Source: an uncultured Clostridia bacterium (GTDB lineage: Bacteria > Bacillota > Clostridia > CAKSNL01 > HGM11501). From it: a stretch of 64,000 nt of DNA. This document shows, one piece after another, positions 58,774 to 64,000 of the stretch; positions within the stretch are counted from its first letter, which is position 1, and each line of letters opens with the position of its first letter. The stretch lies in assembly GCA_934476235.1 (NCBI GenBank), contig CAKSNL010000003.1, positions 62,001 to 126,000 of the forward strand, given 5' to 3'. The notes beneath the pieces were generated by a model. That model had not been told where the DNA came from. It ran no database searches and worked only from the letters and a program-made list of their open reading frames with translations. The position numbers and the translations under genes were made by a program.

Positions 58774-59966
58774 ATGTAACGATTAAAAAACACAGCCTGT
58801 CCGGCACGATACAGGCTCCGCCATCAAAAAGCGCGGCGCACAGAATGATTATCGCCGCGTCAAGAGCCCCGGGCGAATCGGTCATTAAAAACATCGCAAG
58901 GTCGGACGATATTTTGGCGACGGCGGACTCGGTGGGAAGGCTCTGTGCCGATGTGAGGCTCTCGGGCGACTCTGCCGTCATAACCGGCGGAATAAAAAAG
59001 CACGCCCCCTTGTTATATGCAAATGAGAGCGGGAGCACGTTAAGGTTTATCCTTCCCTTGTGCTTGGACGGTGAGGAGCACAAAATAACCGGCGCGAAAA
59101 GGCTTTTTGAGCGCCCGCTCACAGTCTATGAGGACATTTTTAAAAGGCTCGGAATTTATTATAAAAAGACGGAGGACTCTTTTACCGTAAAGGGGCACCT
59201 TACTTCAGGGGAATACGAGATTCCCGGCGGCATCAGCAGCCAGTTTATCACGGGGCTTTTGTTCGCCCTTCCCGAGTGTGAGGGCGGGAGCAAAATCAGG
59301 GTCACCGGGAAGTTTGAAAGCCGCCCGTATGTTAATATGACGCTTCGCGCGCTTTCCGCCTTCGGAATCGACATAAAATGTTCGGAAAACGAATTTATAA
59401 TTCCCGGCTCGATGCGCTATAAGAAAAATAACGTCACGGTCGAGGGGGACTGGTCAAACGCCGCGTTTTTCAAGGCGCTTAACCTTTTCGGCTCGCACGT
59501 TGCCGTGACCGGGCTTTCGGACGATTCAAAGCAGGGCGATAAGGTGTGCGATGAGCTTTTTGAAAGAATAAAAAACGGCAGACCGGAAATTTCGCTTGCC
59601 GACTGTCCGGACCTTGCGCCGATACTCTTTGTCGCGGCGGCAAGGTGCTCCGGGGCGGAGTTTTTTGACACGAGGCGCCTTAAAATAAAAGAAAGCGACA
59701 GAGCCGGAGCAATGGCAAAGGAGCTTTCCAAGATGGGCGTTTCGGTTAAGTTAAATGAAAACAGCGTCACGGTCGGGGAGGGATTAAAGGCGCCAATAGA
59801 ACCGCTTTATTCCCATAATGACCACAGAATCGCGATGGCGCTCTCGGTCGCGCTTACAGAGACCGGCGGAGTTATCACGGGCGCCGAGGCGGTTAAAAAA
59901 AGCATGCCGGACTTTTACGAAAGAATAATAAAACTCGGGGCGGAGGTAATTTTTGATGAAACTTGA
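58770..59966 (+). CDS. aroA: 3-Phosphoshikimate 1-carboxyvinyltransferase (EPSP synthase)
   Basis: The 398-residue enzyme joins shikimate-3-phosphate and PEP. APPSKSAAHRMIIAASRAPG holds the N-terminal Lys and Ser ligands. NESGSTLRFILPLCLDGE is the PEP site, replacing the common GNAGT/LRF motif. NDHRIAMALSVAL near the end is typical. Whether it is glyphosate-tolerant (class II) cannot be settled from sequence alone. It starts at ATG 58770 overlapping aroQ by four bases and runs 11 bases into tyrA. Confidence 0.93.
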   Translation: MNVTIKKHSLSGTIQAPPSKSAAHRMIIAASRAPGESVIKNIARSDDILATADSVGRLCADVRLSGDSAVITGGIKKHAPLLYANESGSTLRFILPLCLDGEEHKITGAKRLFERPLTVYEDIFKRLGIYYKKTEDSFTVKGHLTSGEYEIPGGISSQFITGLLFALPECEGGSKIRVTGKFESRPYVNMTLRALSAFGIDIKCSENEFIIPGSMRYKKNNVTVEGDWSNAAFFKALNLFGSHVAVTGLSDDSKQGDKVCDELFERIKNGRPEISLADCPDLAPILFVAAARCSGAEFFDTRRLKIKESDRAGAMAKELSKMGVSVKLNENSVTVGEGLKAPIEPLYSHNDHRIAMALSVALTETGGVITGAEAVKKSMPDFYERIIKLGAEVIFDET

Positions 59967-60819
59967 TAAAGAAACCCGGATACTTATAATAGGACTGGGG
60001 CTTTTGGGCGGAACGTACGCAAAGGCGCTTTCAAAAAAGGGCTATAAGGTGTCCGCCGTCACGAAGGAGCAGAAGGATATTGACTTTGCGCTTTCAAACG
60101 GGCTCATCTTGTCGGGAACGACCGAGGTGTCCGAGGAGCTTATTAAAAAGAGCGACCTTATAATTTTCGCGCTCTATCCCAAGATATTTATAAGCTGGAT
60201 AAAGGAGCACGGAAATCTTATAGCTCCCGGCACACTTGTAACGGACGTTACCGGCGTTAAAGGCAAGGTCGTTAAAAAGATTCAGCACATGCTCCCCGAG
60301 GGCGTTGAATTTATCGCTGCGCACCCGATGGCGGGGCGCGAGGTAAGCGGCGTCGAAAACGCGGACGAGCGGATATTTGATGGAGCAAACTATATAGTTG
60401 TTCCGACCGATAAAAACACGCCCGAGGCAATCGAAACGTGTAAAAATCTCGGCGAAATTCTGGGCTTTGCCTCGATAAGCGAACTTTCGGTGGACGAGCA
60501 TGACGAGATGATAGCTTATTTATCGCAGCTCACGCACTGTATCGCGGTGTCGCTGATGTGCTCAAGCGAAAATCCCTATATAGGAAAGTACACGGGCGAC
60601 TCGTTCCGGGACCTTACCAGAATCGCCAAGATAAACGAGGACATGTGGACGGAGCTTTTCATGATGAATAAGGATAAGCTCCTGCATGAAATGAACATGT
60701 TTATTTTGCAGATAATGAAAATGGAAGATATGCTGACCACGGGAAATACCGAGGACATGAAGGCAATGATGCGTTATGCCAAAAACAAGCGAATAAGCTT
60801 TGATAAAAATATGAGGTGA
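59956..60819 (+). CDS. tyrA: Prephenate dehydrogenase
   Basis: The 287-residue NAD(P)-dependent enzyme converts prephenate to 4-hydroxyphenylpyruvate for tyrosine. ILIIGLGLLGGTYAKAL is the Rossmann loop. EFIAAHPMAGREVSG has the catalytic His, and YLSQLTHCIAVSLMC is the conserved helix. No C-terminal ACT domain is present. ATG 59956 lies nine bases after GGAGG. It overlaps aroA, and the last gene begins six bases after its stop. Confidence 0.93.
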   Translation: MKLDKETRILIIGLGLLGGTYAKALSKKGYKVSAVTKEQKDIDFALSNGLILSGTTEVSEELIKKSDLIIFALYPKIFISWIKEHGNLIAPGTLVTDVTGVKGKVVKKIQHMLPEGVEFIAAHPMAGREVSGVENADERIFDGANYIVVPTDKNTPEAIETCKNLGEILGFASISELSVDEHDEMIAYLSQLTHCIAVSLMCSSENPYIGKYTGDSFRDLTRIAKINEDMWTELFMMNKDKLLHEMNMFILQIMKMEDMLTTGNTEDMKAMMRYAKNKRISFDKNMR

Positions 60820-60824
60820 CTAAA

Positions 60825-61853
60825 ATGAGTATGAATTTCATAAGAAAACTGCCTATTCCGATGGAGATAAAGGATGAATATCCGCTCACAAAGAAAATGG
60901 AAGAGGTAAAAGAGACAAGAGACGCGGAAATAAAAAAGGTGTTCCGCGGCGAATCGGACAAGTTCCTTCTTATAATCGGTCCCTGTTCTGCGGACGAGAA
61001 GGATTCTGTCATGGACTATATCGAGCGCCTTAAAAGGGTTCAGGAAAAGGTAAAGGACAAGATAATCATCATTCCGAGAATCTATACGAACAAGCCCAGA
61101 ACGAACGGGAGCGGCTATAAGGGCATGCTCCACCAGCCCGATCCCGAAGGCAAGCCCGATATGTTAAAGGGAATCATCGCGATAAGAGACGTGCACCTTA
61201 CAGCTCTCCGCGATTACGGACTTTCGTCGGCGGACGAGATGCTCTATCCGGAAAATTACAGATATCTTTCGGACCTTTTGTCCTACGTCGCAATCGGCGC
61301 ACGATCGGTTGAAAATCAGCAGCACCGCCTGACCTCGAGCGGACTTTCCGTTCCGGTCGGAATGAAGAACCCCACTGAGGGCGATTTTTCGATAATGTTA
61401 AACGCGGTAAGCGCGGCTCAGCACTCGCACACCTTCTTATACAGAGGCTGGGAGGTAAAAAGCGAGGGCAACCCCTATGCGCACACCATCTTAAGAGGAT
61501 ATATGGATAACTACGGCAGAAACATCCCGAACTACCACTATGAGGACATTATGCGCCTTTATGAGGAGTACGCAAAGTTCTCGCTTGAAAACCCGGCGGT
61601 AATAGTGGATACCAACCACGCAAACTCCGGCAAGAAGTATTTAGAGCAGATAAGAATTTCAAAGGACGTTATGCACAGCAGAAAAGAAAATGCCGATATC
61701 AGAAAGTTCGTCAAGGGACTCATGATAGAAAGCTATATAGAGGACGGCGCGCAGAAGATAGGCGAATGTGTTTACGGAAAGTCCATCACGGACCCCTGCC
61801 TCGGCTGGGAAAAGAGCGAAAAGCTCATATACGATATCGCGGAGCTTGTTTAA
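60825..61853 (+). CDS. 3-Deoxy-7-phosphoheptulonate (DAHP) synthase, class I
   Basis: The 342-residue enzyme condenses PEP and erythrose-4-phosphate, the first shikimate step. IGPCSADEKDSVMDYIERL and IPRIYTNKPRTNGSGYKGM are characteristic of the AroFGH-type family. IGARSVENQQHRLTSSGLS and VDTNHANSGKKYLEQI hold metal and substrate residues. ATG 60825 lies after GAGGTG. It is the final gene of the operon, so the entrance enzyme is expressed last. Feedback by Phe or Tyr is likely, but the isozyme type cannot be told, so no specific symbol is given. Confidence 0.93.
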   Translation: MSMNFIRKLPIPMEIKDEYPLTKKMEEVKETRDAEIKKVFRGESDKFLLIIGPCSADEKDSVMDYIERLKRVQEKVKDKIIIIPRIYTNKPRTNGSGYKGMLHQPDPEGKPDMLKGIIAIRDVHLTALRDYGLSSADEMLYPENYRYLSDLLSYVAIGARSVENQQHRLTSSGLSVPVGMKNPTEGDFSIMLNAVSAAQHSHTFLYRGWEVKSEGNPYAHTILRGYMDNYGRNIPNYHYEDIMRLYEEYAKFSLENPAVIVDTNHANSGKKYLEQIRISKDVMHSRKENADIRKFVKGLMIESYIEDGAQKIGECVYGKSITDPCLGWEKSEKLIYDIAELV

Positions 61854-61941
61854 AAAAGCTTCGGACCCCGGCAAGTACCTTAAGGGAACGCTTGACGAAA
61901 ACTATCACTCTGAAATCTGGATACCCGTAAAACGTAAATAA
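61854..61941 (+). pseudogene. Remnant end of a GyrI-like / effector-binding domain protein
   Basis: Immediately after the DAHP synthase stop, an open stretch ends DENYHSEIWIPVKRK and a TAA at 61939. The E-I-W-I-P-V-K end is typical of GyrI-like small-molecule-binding domains (AraC effector-binding or YdeE-type). No start or upstream part is present. It is probably a deletion scar. Confidence 0.4.
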
Positions 61942-61947
61942 TCTGCC

Positions 61948-61988
61948 ATACCTCCGTGAAAAAACGCTTGCTTTTTTCACGGAGGTAT
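61948..61988 (+). terminator. Hairpin/terminator after the aromatic operon
   Basis: A 17-bp stem, ATACCTCCGTGAAAAAA/TTTTTTCACGGAGGTAT, with loop CGCTTGC. Its right arm contains a T-run, and it overlaps the next promoter by most of its length. Confidence 0.7.
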
Positions 61989-61996
61989 GTTATAAT
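61968..61996 (+). promoter_or_regulatory. Promoter of the CorC-like gene
   Basis: TTGCTT (61968-61973), 17 bases, TATAAT (61991-61996). The -35 and spacer are inside the preceding terminator hairpin, so termination and initiation signals share DNA. Confidence 0.6.
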
Positions 61997-62054
61997 AGTT
62001 AAAATGGTCTTTATTGGTCCGTTTAATAAACATATTCAAGGAGTTGGTTAATTC

Positions 62055-63380
62055 ATGGATCCTGCCAGTAGTATGCAGATAACGGCACTGGTGATTTTGG
62101 TGTTGTTATCCGCTTTTTTCTCAGGAACCGAAACAGCGTTTACGAGTTTTAATAAAACCCGTATGAAAACACTTGCCCAGGACGGCAATAAGAAGGCGAA
62201 AGCCGTGATGGAGGTCGAGGAGCGCTACGAGAAGTTTTTGTCGACCATGCTTGTCGGAAACAATATCGTAAACATTTCCGCGTCAACCATTTCAACACTT
62301 CTTTTCGCGTCGTTCATAAAGGGCAATCAAAGCCTTGCGGCGACCGTTTCGACTGCGGTTATGACCGTTATAATTCTTGTTTTCGGTGAAATTTCACCGA
62401 AGTTTTTAGGCAAGGATTTTGCGGACAGCTACACGATGAGAACGGTCGGCATCGTCCGCTTTCTGATGGTGGTTTTAACACCGCTCACCGCTTTGTTCTC
62501 ACTTTGGAGAATGCTTTTATCCAAGGTATTTAAAAACGATTCCACGCTTTCAATCACTGAAGACGAGATCATGACAATGGTTGAAGAAGCGCAGAATGAG
62601 GGCGGAATTGACGAGCACGAGGGCGATTTGATTAAAAGCGCGATTGAATTTAACGACCTTGAGGTTGAGGCTATATTGACTCCCAGAGTCGATATTATAG
62701 CTATAACGCTTGATATGGCGATGGATGAGGTGGCGGAGCTTTTCCGTTCGAGCGGATTCTCGCGTCTTCCTGTTTACCGCGATACTATTGACAATATTGT
62801 CGGAGTTGTTCACGAGAAGGACTTTAACCGCCTTATGTATGACGGGAAAAAGAGCTTCGAATCGGCGATACATGAGGTGTTCTGCATCACCGAGGGCATG
62901 AAGATTTCAAAGCTTCTGCGTGAATTTCAGGCGGCAAAAACACATATGGCGATCGTTGTGGATGAGTACGGCGGAACTGCCGGTCTTGTCACGATGGAGG
63001 ATGTTTTGGAGGGTCTTGTCGGCGAGATATGGGATGAGCATGACGAGGTCATCGAGAACATAAAGAAGGTAAGCGATGACACATATATTATAAACGGCAG
63101 CGCGTCCATGAACGAGCTTGAGGATATTCACTCATTTTCCGATGAGGTGCTTGACGAAAACGCCACGGTCAACGGCTGGGTGCTTGACAATTTAGGCAAG
63201 ATTCCCCAGGTCGGAGATGAGTTTGAGTTTGAGAATCTTTCCGTCACGGTAATTAAGGTGGACGGAAGGCGTGCGGCTGAAATCAAATTAACCGTTCATC
63301 CCGTCGAGGATGAGTCGGACGGCGAAAAGGAGCATAAAAAGGAGACTGACGACGAAAAGACAACCAAGGTCTCGGAATAA
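62055..63380 (+). CDS. HlyC/CorC-family membrane protein with CNNM and CBS domains
   Basis: The product has 441 residues. The N-terminal CNNM transmembrane domain (about 5-185) has three to four membrane helices including AFFSGTETAFTSFNKTRMK. A tandem CBS pair (about 195-330) contains ILTPRVDIIAI and FSRLPVYRDTIDNIVGVVHE, with VVDEYGGTAGLVTMEDVLE typical of the second. A CorC_HlyC domain (about 345-425) follows. A short acidic, Lys-rich tail ends it. These proteins are linked to Mg2+ or other divalent-cation export or transport, not to haemolysis, despite the name. Start ATG 62055 with AAGGAG about ten bases up. It stands alone. Confidence 0.9.
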   Translation: MDPASSMQITALVILVLLSAFFSGTETAFTSFNKTRMKTLAQDGNKKAKAVMEVEERYEKFLSTMLVGNNIVNISASTISTLLFASFIKGNQSLAATVSTAVMTVIILVFGEISPKFLGKDFADSYTMRTVGIVRFLMVVLTPLTALFSLWRMLLSKVFKNDSTLSITEDEIMTMVEEAQNEGGIDEHEGDLIKSAIEFNDLEVEAILTPRVDIIAITLDMAMDEVAELFRSSGFSRLPVYRDTIDNIVGVVHEKDFNRLMYDGKKSFESAIHEVFCITEGMKISKLLREFQAAKTHMAIVVDEYGGTAGLVTMEDVLEGLVGEIWDEHDEVIENIKKVSDDTYIINGSASMNELEDIHSFSDEVLDENATVNGWVLDNLGKIPQVGDEFEFENLSVTVIKVDGRRAAEIKLTVHPVEDESDGEKEHKKETDDEKTTKVSE

Positions 63381-63389
63381 TAAATTAAG

Positions 63390-63418
63390 TGCGGTTAGCA
63401 AAATCTAACCGCATTTTT
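63390..63418 (+). terminator. Terminator after the CorC-like gene
   Basis: TGCGGTTAG pairs with CTAACCGCA around CAAAAT, followed by TTTTTATTT. It lies ten bases after the stop codon. Confidence 0.9.
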
Positions 63419-63449
63419 ATTTATAAAATAAAAATTGCACAAAAAAAGG

Positions 63450-63478
63450 TTGCATATTTTGAAATATTATGTTAGAAT
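63450..63478 (+). promoter_or_regulatory. Promoter of the NuoE/HydC-like gene
   Basis: TTGCAT (63450-63455), 17 bases, TAGAAT (63473-63478). The start codon at 63534 follows after a 55-base leader with GGAGGG. Confidence 0.65.
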
Positions 63479-63533
63479 AGATAGCGGCAAAATGGAGACA
63501 TGATGTTTACTAATTTTTTAGGAGGGTTAAACA

Positions 63534-64000
63534 ATGGAGAAAAAAGGTGTTATGTTCAACGGCACCAAAGAGCAGGAGGATGCTCTTTTAGCGGTCATTG
63601 AACGGCACAAGGGACAGAAGGGTGCAGCTATCCCCGTGCTTCACGAGGCACAGGAAATCTACGGCTATCTTCCAATTGAGGTACAGAAAATCATTGCGGA
63701 CGGACTTGGCATGTCGCTTGCCGATATATACGGAATAGTGACCTTCTACGCAAGATTCACGTTAAACCCGAAGGGGAATAACGCTCTGGCAGTCTGTCTT
63801 GGCACGGCGTGCTATGTAAAGGGCTCGGGTCAGGTGCTTGCAAAGGCTGAGGAGATCTTAGGGATCGGAGTCGGCGAGTGCACATCCGACAGAAGCTTTT
63901 CAATTGAGGCGACGCGCTGCATAGGCGCATGCGGACTTGCTCCGGTAATGACAATCAATGACGATGTGTACGGGCGTTTGGTTGCGGATGACGTTCCGGG
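63534..64000 (+). CDS. NuoE/HydC-like [2Fe-2S] thioredoxin-fold subunit (partial)
   Basis: The first 155 codons are present; the gene runs off the right edge. The helical start IPVLHEAQEIYGYLPIEVQ and IYGIVTFYARFTLNPKG precede a thioredoxin-like [2Fe-2S] domain with four Cys ligands. These are CLGTACYVKG (two Cys, five residues apart) and CIGACGLAPVM (two Cys, four residues apart). This family serves NADH dehydrogenases, electron-bifurcating [FeFe] hydrogenases and NAD-linked formate dehydrogenases. In a strict anaerobe a HydC subunit followed by hydB and hydA is most likely. The downstream genes are outside the window. Confidence 0.9.
   Translation, partial: MEKKGVMFNGTKEQEDALLAVIERHKGQKGAAIPVLHEAQEIYGYLPIEVQKIIADGLGMSLADIYGIVTFYARFTLNPKGNNALAVCLGTACYVKGSGQVLAKAEEILGIGVGECTSDRSFSIEATRCIGACGLAPVMTINDDVYGRLVADDVP

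Overview
The window reads as chromosome of an anaerobic, low-to-mid GC member of the Clostridia (Bacillota), most like uncultured gut Oscillospiraceae or Christensenellales relatives. This placement is an inference. It rests on strong AGGAGG ribosome sites, TTGACA-17-TATAAT promoters, secreted proteins with copper-amine-oxidase-N-like (CuAO-N) and discoidin domains, an ECF sigma operon, luxS, and the start of an NADH-linked hydrogenase-type gene. There are no rRNA or tRNA genes, no phage, no insertion sequence and no CRISPR array.

Layout. 1-1613: end of a Crp/Fnr-type regulator, a DeoR regulator and a convergent AraC regulator. 1614-7272: a repeat-rich regulatory gap and a two-gene secreted cassette (GH99-like barrel protein plus discoidin/CuAO-N protein). 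7463-12849: Na/Pi cotransporter, ECF sigma factor, putative anti-sigma and a YcdB/SLH surface protein. 12968-18181: AraC remnant, ilvBN-rlmD operon and M18 aminopeptidase. 18221-23385: a pectin-type island with a GH28-like beta-helix, two Gfo/Idh/MocA oxidoreductases, an AraC regulator and a sugar-phosphate isomerase-like protein. 23792-26431: ArsR regulator, then AraC-luxS-mtnN-DUF896. 26558-35983: a second, diverged copy of the secreted cassette, a third repeat-containing secreted protein and a 49-codon peptide gene. 36256-38994: a MerR-controlled CMD-cupin and alcohol dehydrogenase pair. 39204-40445: a GH28 polygalacturonase homologue.

40607-50776 is a ten-gene pyrimidine operon (pyrC-carA-carB-pyrK-pyrD-pyrF-pyrE-pyrB-pyrI plus a small Cys-rich FTR-like gene). 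It sits behind a leader that can form mutually exclusive antiterminator and terminator helices, and it encodes all of UMP synthesis. 51115-52831 carries metN and metI without metQ. 53076-61853 is a nine-gene aromatic operon (rpiR-type regulator, pheA, aroB, aroC, aroE-aroK fusion, aroQ, aroA, tyrA, DAHP synthase). It covers every step from E4P and PEP to chorismate, then the prephenate branches. A CBS/CorC membrane protein and a partial NuoE/HydC-like gene close the window.

Most noteworthy: (1) the paralogous secreted cassettes beside AraC regulators; (2) dispersed multi-hairpin elements whose arms change sequence while staying complementary; (3) a tiny YxxP-type peptide gene translationally linked to a giant repeat protein; (4) the pyr attenuator with no recognisable sensor; (5) clean candidate operators for the AraC and MerR regulators.
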